Source: Nitrospira sp. ST-bin4
GTDB taxonomy: Bacteria > Nitrospirota > Nitrospiria > Nitrospirales > Nitrospiraceae
Assembly (NCBI GenBank): GCA_002083565.1
Contig: MSXM01000028.1
Location: 1 to 22,720, forward strand
Length of the DNA: 22,720 nucleotides
Reading direction: 5' to 3'
How positions within the stretch are numbered: the stretch's first letter is position 1; each line of letters opens with the position of its first letter. This document shows positions 7,609 to 15,020 of the stretch, in pieces. The position numbers were made by a program, and so were the translations under genes. Below the pieces are notes generated by a model, which worked only from the letters and a program-made list of their open reading frames with translations, had not been told where the DNA came from and did no database searches.

Positions 7609-7775
7609 ATGCGAGAACAGGAAATGATCCAGGACTCCACGTTTTGAAGGATTTCCTCGATCTGACAAGCATGGCATTGCTATTGCTCGTTCCCGAGTTC
7701 TATCGAGGACTCAGCGCTGCTCTCAGTACCGTTCTCATCCTCGGAGGCCTGTTCTGCGATCCAGCTTGCGCTTGA
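7609..7775 (+). pseudogene. Probable frameshifted (or -1 recoded) 55-aa hydrophobic small protein
   Basis: ATG at 7609 follows a strong GAGGAGG site but reaches TGA after 12 codons (MREQEMIQDSTF). The stop lies at a run of four Ts. Adding one T, or slipping back one base there, continues as LKDFLDLTSMALLLLVPEFY and then RGLSAALSTVLILGGLFCD to TGA at 7773-7775, a sensible 55-aa product with one hydrophobic helix. Alternatives are a 34-aa gene starting at ATG 7671, or no gene at all. It lies 46 bp upstream of usp on the same strand. No family is recognised. Confidence 0.35.
7672..7686 (+). promoter_or_regulatory. Sigma54-like -24/-12 motif upstream of usp
   Basis: TGGCATTGCTATTGC matches the sigma54 consensus elements: GG and GC separated by 10 nt, TGGCA at -24 and TTGC at -12. 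Transcription from it would begin about 125 nt before the usp start. The same bases can encode the start of the hydrophobic stretch of the small ORF at 7609-7775, so the match may be coincidental. No enhancer-binding protein gene is nearby. Confidence 0.25.
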
Positions 7776-7821
7776 GCGAGTCAATTGTTGTGCAATCTCT
7801 AACCCCGGGGGGGATTCTGCG

Positions 7822-8667
7822 ATGAAAGCTGTCGTTGGAATCGATGGGTCAAAGTATGGGGATTGGGCGTTGGAATGGGTGGCGAAACTGCCGCTGAAGG
7901 CGGTGCCGAGTATCGTCGGGGTGCATGGCCTCGATACTCAGTCTGTACCGACATCGTTGATCACACATCCGTCTGTGAGCGGGAATGAGCCGGATGAGGG
8001 CGAAGTCATTCACTTCCTTGAATCCCAAGCCAAGCAAGTGGTGGCGGAGTCGCAGCAACGTATGAAGGCACTAGGCTTGAAAGGCTCGGTGCGTGTGGAG
8101 AGGCAAGCGATCGCGAAAGTTCTGCTCAAGCATGCGGGACGCAATGGATTGGTGGTAGTGGGCAGTCGGGGACTGAATGCGCTGGACCGGCTCATGATGG
8201 GAAGCGTCTCCACTGCCGTGACCATCCATGCGTCCGGTCCTGTGTTGGTTGTGAAAGAGCCGCCGAAGCCGATCCGGCGGATTCTGTTCGCAACGGACGG
8301 TTCTCCCTCCTCAGGCAAAGCGCTGCGATTCCTCACCGGACAGTTTCAGGTCAAGTCAGCGGCTGATCCGATAGGAATTCTCCTGGTCCACGTCATGCCG
8401 TTTCTACGGTATACGGTCGTCAAAGAGGCCGGCGAGAAATTACTCGCGCAGGAGGCGGCCAAACTCGAAAAGTCCGGATATCGTGTCAGGCAGTTTCCAA
8501 GAGTGGGGCCGGCTGCGGAGGAAATCTTGAAAGTGGTGGGTCGTGAACAGCCGGATCTGATCGTCACCGGGGCCAAGGGGCGTAGCGCCGTTGCCCGCTT
8601 TCTCCAAGGCAGTGTATCGACCAAGATAGTCCAGCGGAGCGACTGCTCAATCCTGGTTGTACGGTAA
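7822..8667 (+). CDS. Tandem-domain universal stress protein
   Basis: 281 aa with two Usp domains (about 1-145 and 150-281). Both keep the ATP-binding pattern: GSRGLNALDRLMMGS (114-128) and GAKGRSAVARFLQGS (250-264). The N-terminus MKAVVGIDGSKYGDWAL and the second-domain start RRILFATDGSPSSGKAL are typical. Probable role: cytoplasmic nucleotide-binding stress protein. It is a paralogue of the Usp at 2525-3382, but stands as a single gene ended by a strong terminator, so it is likely regulated separately. Confidence 0.95.
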   Translation: MKAVVGIDGSKYGDWALEWVAKLPLKAVPSIVGVHGLDTQSVPTSLITHPSVSGNEPDEGEVIHFLESQAKQVVAESQQRMKALGLKGSVRVERQAIAKVLLKHAGRNGLVVVGSRGLNALDRLMMGSVSTAVTIHASGPVLVVKEPPKPIRRILFATDGSPSSGKALRFLTGQFQVKSAADPIGILLVHVMPFLRYTVVKEAGEKLLAQEAAKLEKSGYRVRQFPRVGPAAEEILKVVGREQPDLIVTGAKGRSAVARFLQGSVSTKIVQRSDCSILVVR

Positions 8668-8668
8668 G

Positions 8669-8685
8669 GGAGGCGTAACGCCTCC
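8669..8685. repeat. Perfect hairpin immediately after usp stop
   Basis: GGAGGCG-TAA-CGCCTCC forms a 7-bp GC-rich stem with a 3-nt loop, starting 2 nt after the usp stop. No T-tract follows. With the larger terminator 22 bp on, it may protect the mRNA 3' end. Confidence 0.5.
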
Positions 8686-8695
8686 ACAGGCAACG

Positions 8696-8750
8696 CAGAA
8701 AAAGAAACGGCCATGAACTCCGTACAGAGTCATGGCCGTCGTTCTTTTCT
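8696..8750. terminator. Strong bidirectional intrinsic terminator between usp and the 26-aa microprotein
   Basis: ACGGCCATGA (8707-8716) pairs perfectly with TCATGGCCGT (8730-8739). A further CTC/GAG pairing inside follows a one-base bulge. GTTCTTTTCT follows on the plus strand, and the minus strand reads TTTCTTTTTCTG past the stem. It therefore ends usp from the left and the microprotein transcript from the right. Confidence 0.85.
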
Positions 8751-8760
8751 CGGCCACAGC

Positions 8761-8841
8761 CTAGGCGCTCTTCTTGTAGACGACCAGCCCACCGACCAGC
8801 AGCCCTACCATGACAATCGCGAACAGTGTCAGCATATCCAT
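8761..8841 (-). CDS. 26-aa membrane microprotein (paralogue of the one at 6053)
   Basis: ATG at 8841 is preceded by AAAGGAG with 5 nt spacing and reaches TAG after 26 codons. The protein begins MDMLTLFAIVM and ends LVGGLVVYKKSA: one transmembrane helix with a Lys-Lys-Ser tail. It shares 15 of the last 20 residues with the microprotein at 6053-6136. It lies directly upstream of the bidirectional terminator, which supports a real transcript. Two conserved copies within 3 kb suggest a small family; function unknown. Confidence 0.77.
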   Translation of the reverse strand: MDMLTLFAIVMVGLLVGGLVVYKKSA

Positions 8842-9047
8842 AGCGACTCCTTTGGTTTGGATGACGATGCCCCTCTTGTTCAGACTGATTGAGCAACTAT
8901 CATGCTGAGTTCATGGCGGAGTACCAATTCTTGCAAACGCCGTGTAATGAATGGTTTGCGCAATGCGTATGGTCAGCTGAATTCGAACGCTGTGGAGAAT
9001 ATCCTCAAGACCGTCCAGAACTTTTGACAATATGAGAGGAGGACGAG

Positions 9048-9992
9048 TTAGGGTAGCCGCTCGCGTCCGTGGGGGGTAGTCAGGTCCTGGTCCGGGCCGA
9101 GAGGGATGATGCCGGTTGGATTGATTTCGCCATGGGTCAGGTAGTAATGCCGCTTGATATGGTCGAAGTTCACCGTGTCGGCGACGCCGTCAGTTTGATA
9201 GAGGTCTTTCAAGTAGCCGAACAGATTCGGGTAATCGACGATGCGTCTGATGTTGCACTTGAAGTGGCCGTGGTACACAGCATCGAACCGCACCAGCGTG
9301 ACGAACAAGCGCCAATCGGTTTCGACGAATGTCGTGCCGAATAGGAAGCGCCGGTTTGCAAGCCGCGCATCGAGCAGATCCAGTGCCTCAAACAGCTGCC
9401 GTACGGCCCGTTCATAGGCCCGCTGCGATGTGGCGAATCCTGCCCGATAGACTCCATCGTTCACGTTTTCGTAGACGAAGCGGTTGAGTTCGTCGATGTC
9501 CTGGCGTCGTGCTTCCGGATACAGGTCGAGCCTACTGTCTGTGAAACGATCGAACCCGCTATTGAAGATTCTCATGAGATCGTCGTCGGAGTTGGTCACG
9601 ATCCGCTTGGTGAACCGGTCCCACAACACCGGTACGGTGACGCGACCTCGATAATGCGGATCGGTCGCTTCATACGCCTCACGGAGAAAGTGGAATCCAT
9701 TGATGGGATCGAGCGAATGGCCAGACCCTTCGCGAAACGCCCAGCCCTGCTCGTCACGAATCGGGTCCACGACCGTCATCCCGATGACTTCTTCGAGTTT
9801 CTTCAGCTTGCGTACGATGATCGTGCGGTGAGCCCAGGGGCATGCCCACGATACATACAGGTGATAGCGGTCTGGCGAGGAAGGAAATCCGGAACTGCCG
9901 TCAGCGGTCACCCAGCCTCGGAATGCATCCGATTGCCGGGTGAATTCACCGGCCTTGGACTGCTCGTTGGGAAACTGTGCCTGGACATCCAT
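9048..9992 (-). CDS. Glutathionyl-hydroquinone reductase (Xi-class GST, YqjG/EcGS-HQR family)
   Basis: 314 aa, the usual length for the family. The N-terminal thioredoxin-like domain carries the catalytic motif SWACPWAHR with Cys51. The family block DPIRDEQGWAF, with FHFLREAYEATDPHYRGRVTVPVLWD, follows, and the C-terminal helical domain contains LFGTTFVETDWRLFVTLVRFD. Members reduce glutathionyl-hydroquinones and related S-conjugates with GSH in the cytoplasm. In organisms lacking glutathione another thiol may serve; this cannot be judged here. The ribosome site before the ATG at 9992 is weak. The gene is divergent from the RND operon across about 200 bp. Confidence 0.93.
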   Translation of the reverse strand: MDVQAQFPNEQSKAGEFTRQSDAFRGWVTADGSSGFPSSPDRYHLYVSWACPWAHRTIIVRKLKKLEEVIGMTVVDPIRDEQGWAFREGSGHSLDPINGFHFLREAYEATDPHYRGRVTVPVLWDRFTKRIVTNSDDDLMRIFNSGFDRFTDSRLDLYPEARRQDIDELNRFVYENVNDGVYRAGFATSQRAYERAVRQLFEALDLLDARLANRRFLFGTTFVETDWRLFVTLVRFDAVYHGHFKCNIRRIVDYPNLFGYLKDLYQTDGVADTVNFDHIKRHYYLTHGEINPTGIIPLGPDQDLTTPHGRERLP

Positions 9993-10189
9993 AAAGAGAA
10001 CCGTCGCTCTTCCGTTGTCAGTATCTCACAGATAGATGCTGATGGCGTCGGAAGTTATTCAGTTCCTGTCCCATTTCACCACGGTGCGAATTCGAGACCG
10101 TAGCAAAAGGCTACAGGCACTAACCTGTTCACCAAGAAAATCGCTGTTTTGTGGGGCATGGCCCATGCTCAATAGGTAGGGAGGTATGG

Positions 10190-11443
10190 GTGCGTGTGGG
10201 CTTCGAGGAGGGACTGGGAACGGTGATGGTGGATGGTATTCGGCTGAGACGAAGCACAAGTGGAGCTTCGGCGCGTCGGCTTTCGGCAAGTTTCCTGATC
10301 TGCCTCATGCTGATCGGGATCGTTGCCTGTGAGAGCAAACAGCCGGATCCCTCCGTCGGCAAACCGGACGCACCCTCCGCCCAATCAGGACTTTTGCGTC
10401 TGACGCCTGAAGAGTCCTCCCGGATGGAGTTGGAACTCGCGCCTGTCGGGCAGGGGCAACTGCGCACACATCGTGAGTTTCCCGCCACCGTCCAGGCCAA
10501 TGAGAACGAATTGGCCGAGGTCACGACCCTCATCCGCGGGCGTGTGGTCAAAGTCCATGTGGATGTCGGCCAGGACGTCAAGAAAGGCGCCTTGCTGGCG
10601 GTGCTCCACAGTATGGACCTTGGAGTAGCGGAGGGGGATTACCTGAAAGCTGCGGCAAGGCTACATGAAGCGGAACTGGCGCACGCGCGGGCCAAGGAGC
10701 TGTACGAAAACAAAGCCGTGAGCCTGGCCGAACTGCTGCGGCGCGAAGCTGCCATGAGAACGGCGCAAGCCGAAGCGCGTGAGACGAAGAACCGTCTGGA
10801 GCTGCTTGGAGTGACGCCGGATGAGATTGACCGGCTGGATCGGGAACATACGATCAAGGCCGATGTACCCTTACGCGCGCCGTTCGACGGCCGGATCATC
10901 ATGCGCAATATTACGCGAGGCGAGGTGGTCGAAACGCACCAAAAATTCTTCACCGTGGCTAATCTGACCGATGTCTGGGTGGTCGGCAACGTGCCGGAGA
11001 AGGACGTCCGATTTATCCGCAAGGACCAGAAAGTCGATGTGGTCCTCGCCGCCTATCCGCACGCCATTTTCTCGGGAACGATCACTTACGTTGGAGATAC
11101 GCTCGATCCGGCTACCCGTACGATGCGGCTTCGAGTGACAGTGCCGAATCCCGATCGGCTGCTGAAGCCGGAGATGTTCGCCGCGATTCGTGTCTATGCG
11201 GCGTCGAGTCCGGATGAACTGAGCCTGCCGATAGAGGCCGTTCAAAGCGGGCCGGCCGGCACCATGGTATTCGTGCAGCGCGGGCCGGGGGAATTCGAAG
11301 CGCGGGCGGTCAAGTTGGGAGACGAGCAGGGAGATCTGGTGCAGGTGCTGGGCGGAGTGCGCGCCGGCGAGCTCGTTGTGACGAAGGGTTCCTTCGCCCT
11401 CAAATCCGAGATGGAGCGGCACAAGATCGAGCCCACGCCATGA
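10190..11443 (+). CDS. HME-RND efflux periplasmic adaptor lipoprotein (CusB/CzcB-like)
   Basis: 417 aa from the GTG at 10190, chosen because AGGGAGG precedes it by 5 nt; ATG at 10226 is an alternative with a poorer site. A signal sequence with lipobox IVAC puts the lipidated Cys at 47. After it come the lipoyl-like domain (VVKVHVDVGQDVKKGALLAVL), a helical hairpin rich in Ala/Glu (about 140-210), the second lipoyl half (VPLRAPFDGRIIMRNITRGE) and beta-barrel and membrane-proximal domains. The adaptor joins the inner-membrane pump to an outer-membrane channel. Its TGA overlaps the pump's ATG. It lacks the long Met-rich N-terminal region of E. coli CusB, so Cu(I) handling is not obvious. Confidence 0.92.
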   Translation: MRVGFEEGLGTVMVDGIRLRRSTSGASARRLSASFLICLMLIGIVACESKQPDPSVGKPDAPSAQSGLLRLTPEESSRMELELAPVGQGQLRTHREFPATVQANENELAEVTTLIRGRVVKVHVDVGQDVKKGALLAVLHSMDLGVAEGDYLKAAARLHEAELAHARAKELYENKAVSLAELLRREAAMRTAQAEARETKNRLELLGVTPDEIDRLDREHTIKADVPLRAPFDGRIIMRNITRGEVVETHQKFFTVANLTDVWVVGNVPEKDVRFIRKDQKVDVVLAAYPHAIFSGTITYVGDTLDPATRTMRLRVTVPNPDRLLKPEMFAAIRVYAASSPDELSLPIEAVQSGPAGTMVFVQRGPGEFEARAVKLGDEQGDLVQVLGGVRAGELVVTKGSFALKSEMERHKIEPTP

Positions 11444-14400
11444 TCGCCTCCCTGCTGGAATTTTCCTTGCGGCAACGGATTCTGGTCATCGGCCTGGCCT
11501 GTCTCCTGTCCGTCACCGGCCTCTTTGCCTTTCAGTCGATTCCGATCGATGCCTACCCCGACGTGACGAACATCCAGGTGCAGGTGCTGACTGAGGCACC
11601 GGGCCTCTCGCCGATCGAAGTCGAACGATTCATCACCTATCCGATCGAGCTTCAGATGACCGGCCTGCCTGGTCTTGCAGAGATCCGCTCACTTTCCAAA
11701 TTTGCACTTTCTCAAATCACGGTGGTGTTTCAAGACGACGTGGATATCTACTTTGCCCGACAGTTGGTCCTCGAACGGATCATGGCGGCGAAGGAGCGAT
11801 TGCCAGACGGGCTGGAACCGGTGATGGCCCCCGTCACAACTGGGCTGGGTGAGGTCTATCACTATTATGTCGAAGGGCCCCATGCGACGGCGACCGATTC
11901 ACAGGTTGTCGAGAGGGAATTGATGGATCAGCGCACCATGCAGGAGTGGGTCCTGCGCCCTCAGCTGAAGAGCGTACCGGGCGTGATCGATGTGAACGGC
12001 ATGGGTGGGTTTGTGAAGCAGTATCAGGTCCTGGTTGATCCGGCCAAGCTGCGCAAGTTCGACTTGACGTTCCAGCAGATCTACGAGGCAGTGGTGAAGA
12101 ACAACGCCAATGTCGGGGGCAACGTGCTGGAGCGTCATGCCGAACGCTCGATCGTTCGAGGGCTTGGGTTGATCAGGACCGTTGGTGATATCGAATCCAT
12201 AATCGTGAAAGAGGTCGGTGGCACACCGGTGTTCGTTCGCGATGTTGGAGAGGTCCGCATCGGCCACGCCGTTCGTCATGGCGCGGTGGTCCTCAATGGG
12301 GAGCGGGAAGTCGTCATAGGAACAGTGCTCATGCTTCGTGGAGGCAATGCCCGTCAGGTGGTTGAGGCAGTCAAGACGAAGGTAGAGGATTTGCAACAGA
12401 GTAATATTCTCCCGGGAGGCACAAGCCTGATCCCTTTTTACGATCGCATCGAACTGGTAAATGCCGCCATTCACACGGTACGTGACGCATTGATCGAGGG
12501 CATTGTGCTGGTGACCTTCATTTTCTTTTTCTTCCTGGGCCATGTCCGCAGCGCCATCATTGTAACAGTGACGTTGATCGTCACTCCGCTTGTGACGTTC
12601 ATCCTGATGGAGCGGTTCGGGCTCTCGGCCAACTTGATGACGCTTGGCGGGCTGGCGATTGCCATCGGCGAGATCGCAGACGGGTCCCTTGTCGTCGTGG
12701 AAAACGCCTATCGGCATCTCGCACAACACAGCGGCGCCTCGCAGGAAAGCAGGTTCAGCGTCATTCTTCATGCGACGAAGGAAGTCGGTCGACCGATCCT
12801 GTTCGGCATTCTGATCATCAGCGTCGTCTTCCTGCCGCTCATGACGCTGCAAGGAATGGAAGGCAAGATGTTCGCGCCGCTGGCCTACACGCTGGTGATC
12901 GCACTCCTGGCCTCGGTCGTGGTGACACTGACCCTGTCGCCGGTGCTGGTGTCTCTACTCTTGCGCGGAGACCATCCCGAAGAGACGCGCGTGACGCGCT
13001 GGATGAAACAAGGCTACCTGCCGGTGTTGCAATGGACGCTCCGGCACCGCGGCCTCATCCTGACAGGTTCAACAGCGATCGTGCTGTGCAGCCTTGCCCT
13101 CGTTCCGTTCGTGGGGCGGGAATTCATTCCACTCCTTGAGGAAGGGGCCCTGACCCCGCAAGTCGTGAAGCTGCCGAGTGTGTCACTTCCTGAGTCCATC
13201 GAGATGGAGAAACAGACGCAAAAGGCCATGCTCGAATTTCCCGAAGTGAAGATGGCCGTGAGCAGAATTGGACGGGCCGAGATTCCCTACCACCCTGAAG
13301 ATCTGTATGAGAGTGATCCGATTGTGTCATTGCACGACCGGAGCACCTGGAAAACGGCGGCGACGCAGTCGCAACTGACCGATGCCATCAGGAAAAGGCT
13401 GGCGGAGATTCCCGGCATCTCCGTCCTCATGAGCCAGCCGATTCAAGAGCGGGTAGACGAGCTGATTTCCGGCATCAGGACGCAATGCGCCATCAAGCTG
13501 TTCGGAGACGATCTCGACGTGCTCCGCGACAAGGCGCAGGAGATTGCCTCCTTGATACAACAAATCAATGGTGTCAAAGATATCAAGGTCGAACAGGTCG
13601 CTGGACAGCCCTACCTCATTATCGATATCGATCGGCAAAAGATCGCCCGTTTCGGTATCAACGTGGCGGACGTGCAGGAGATCATCACCACCGCGATCGG
13701 TGGGAAAGCGGCGACGCAGGTGTATGAAGGTGAGCGCCGGTTTCAGCTGACCCTGAGATTTCCGGAGCCGTACAGGAACAGCGTTGCCGCCATAGGAGAA
13801 ATCCGCGTGAAGTCTCCTTCCGGCGCGCTCATTCCCATGAGAGACTTGGCCACGATCGAAATGCGTGAAGGCCCGGCTCGTATCAGTCGAGAGCATGTGA
13901 AGCGCCGTATCTACATCGGCTTCAACGTCGTCGGCCGGGACATTGGCGGTGTTGTGGATGAAGGGCGCGCCAAGTTGGCGGCACAACTTCACTTACCGCA
14001 AGGGTATAGCGTTGTGTGGGGCGGGGCGTTCGAAAACATGGAGCGGGCCAATGCGCGGCTCATGATCGTCGTGCCGATCACGCTGGGCCTTGTCTTCTTT
14101 CTTCTGTTTTGGGCCTTTCATTCTTTTCGCTATGCCATATTGATTATCCTCAATCTCCCCTTCGCGCTGATCGGAGGCCTCGTGTCGCTGTGGTTGAGTG
14201 GCCAGTACCTGAGCGTGCCGGCTTCTATCGGTTTCATTGAACTGTTCGGGCTCGCGGTGGGAAATGGGATCGTGTTGGTCTCCTATATTAACCAGCTTCG
14301 CCATGAGGGACAGACGATCGACGAAGCGATCCTGGCCGGCTGCAGCCTGCGTCTTCGACCAGTCGTGATGACGATGATGACGACGTTGCTCGGGCTTCTG

Positions 14401-14571
14401 CCGCTGGCGCTGGCGCAAGGAATCGGGGCGGAGGTTCAGAGACCACTCGCCAGCGTCGTCATCGGCGGACTCTTCACGTCAACGGTGCTGACGCTTGTCG
14501 TACTCCCCGCGCTCTATAGCATGTTCGCGGGGCGTGAGGTGGGGAAAGAGGAGGCGCCGGAATGGGTGTGA
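11440..14571 (+). CDS. HME-RND family inner-membrane metal/proton antiporter (CusA/CzcA-like)
   Basis: 1043 aa, full length for a heavy-metal RND pump. The start overlaps the adaptor stop (ATGA). It has an N-terminal helix (about 11-32), the large periplasmic porter loop beginning IPIDAYPDVTNIQVQV, a TM2-TM6 block (about 345-510), a second porter loop and C-terminal helices ending about 1030. The TM4 motif is AIGEIADGSLVVVEN (408-422). Asp414 and Glu421 match proton-relay residues of CzcA, but the first Asp of the DFGxxxDG signature is Ala408. The Met residues that bind Cu(I) in CusA have no obvious counterparts. It exports a cation from periplasm or cytoplasm using the proton gradient; the ion is undetermined. 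No outer-membrane factor gene is adjacent. Confidence 0.95.
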   Translation: MIASLLEFSLRQRILVIGLACLLSVTGLFAFQSIPIDAYPDVTNIQVQVLTEAPGLSPIEVERFITYPIELQMTGLPGLAEIRSLSKFALSQITVVFQDDVDIYFARQLVLERIMAAKERLPDGLEPVMAPVTTGLGEVYHYYVEGPHATATDSQVVERELMDQRTMQEWVLRPQLKSVPGVIDVNGMGGFVKQYQVLVDPAKLRKFDLTFQQIYEAVVKNNANVGGNVLERHAERSIVRGLGLIRTVGDIESIIVKEVGGTPVFVRDVGEVRIGHAVRHGAVVLNGEREVVIGTVLMLRGGNARQVVEAVKTKVEDLQQSNILPGGTSLIPFYDRIELVNAAIHTVRDALIEGIVLVTFIFFFFLGHVRSAIIVTVTLIVTPLVTFILMERFGLSANLMTLGGLAIAIGEIADGSLVVVENAYRHLAQHSGASQESRFSVILHATKEVGRPILFGILIISVVFLPLMTLQGMEGKMFAPLAYTLVIALLASVVVTLTLSPVLVSLLLRGDHPEETRVTRWMKQGYLPVLQWTLRHRGLILTGSTAIVLCSLALVPFVGREFIPLLEEGALTPQVVKLPSVSLPESIEMEKQTQKAMLEFPEVKMAVSRIGRAEIPYHPEDLYESDPIVSLHDRSTWKTAATQSQLTDAIRKRLAEIPGISVLMSQPIQERVDELISGIRTQCAIKLFGDDLDVLRDKAQEIASLIQQINGVKDIKVEQVAGQPYLIIDIDRQKIARFGINVADVQEIITTAIGGKAATQVYEGERRFQLTLRFPEPYRNSVAAIGEIRVKSPSGALIPMRDLATIEMREGPARISREHVKRRIYIGFNVVGRDIGGVVDEGRAKLAAQLHLPQGYSVVWGGAFENMERANARLMIVVPITLGLVFFLLFWAFHSFRYAILIILNLPFALIGGLVSLWLSGQYLSVPASIGFIELFGLAVGNGIVLVSYINQLRHEGQTIDEAILAGCSLRLRPVVMTMMTTLLGLLPLALAQGIGAEVQRPLASVVIGGLFTSTVLTLVVLPALYSMFAGREVGKEEAPEWV

Positions 14572-14580
14572 AGGGGGAAA

Positions 14581-14679
14581 GGGAGAGGAGCATCGTCAAT
14601 CCCTTCGCTCGCCGAGGCCGCACGATCAGAATGTGCTCCCTCGATGCGCGCGGTAAGGGATCGACGATGCCCCTCTCCC
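14581..14679. repeat. Long imperfect palindrome with nested stem
   Basis: Outer arms 14581-14605 and 14655-14679 are complementary at 23 of 25 positions. Inside, CGAGG (14613-14617) with GCAC (14620-14623) pairs with GTGC (14633-14636) and CCTCG (14639-14643), leaving the 9-nt loop GATCAGAAT. The whole can fold into one hairpin of about 99 nt just 10 bp after the pump stop. No T-tract follows, so it is more like a REP/BIME- or MITE-type element than a simple terminator. Confidence 0.7.
14614..14659. repeat. Interspersed repeat, copy 1
   Basis: A 46-bp unit whose core GAATGTGCTCCCT is followed by GATGCGCGCGGT. It matches copy 2 at 14831-14875 with a few substitutions and a one-base gap. It forms the loop half of the palindrome above. 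Confidence 0.65.
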
Positions 14680-14830
14680 AGTGAGAAAAATGAAGGGGAG
14701 CGATGAAGGCACCAAGGTGGCGCGATGTCGTCGCACGCTGAAGGTTAGGCTGGTGGGCATGGGATTGCTGTATCGCCATCGACAGGTTCCCCTGCACGAT
14801 CGCGTGAGAAAGTGGAAGAAAAGAAGAGCT

Positions 14831-14875
14831 GAGGCCCCACATCGGAATGTGCTCCCTTGATGCGCGCGGTGAGGG
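14831..14875. repeat. Interspersed repeat, copy 2
   Basis: A 45-bp direct repeat of copy 1, 171 bp downstream of it (end to start), sharing GAGGCC, GAATGTGCTCCCT and GATGCGCGCGGT. It lacks the long outer arms seen around copy 1, so either the element is truncated or the repeated unit is only the core. Confidence 0.65.
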
Positions 14876-15020
14876 CTTGCCCCCTGCCGCCCGCCGGAGT
14901 GAAGTGGGCACTAATCTTGTATGAGTGTTTCGTGAGCCTGCCGGGCCGGCTAGCTCGTCTTGGACTGGATGCGAGGCTGATTTCTGAGGGCAATCATAGT
15001 CAACCGGGAGGGGACTGTAC

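Larger units (their letters stand above)
14572..15020. other. 449-bp gene-free repeat region
   Basis: No supported gene lies between the pump and the TPR/FGE-like gene. A 684-bp minus-strand open frame crosses it but overlaps both flanking genes and is rejected. The stretch holds a ~99-bp imperfect palindrome and two copies of a ~45-bp repeat (listed separately). Confidence 0.6.

Noticed and set aside
8902..9027. 41-aa plus-strand ORF ending NSNAVENILKTVQNF
   Set aside because: The second half looks protein-like, but there is no Shine-Dalgarno, and it lies in the probable promoter region of the microprotein on the other strand. A remnant is possible but unsupported.
10156..10170. GCATGGCCCATGC palindrome upstream of the efflux operon as a metal-regulator operator
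   Set aside because: The arms are only 5 bp and no regulator gene is nearby; such palindromes are common in GC-rich DNA.
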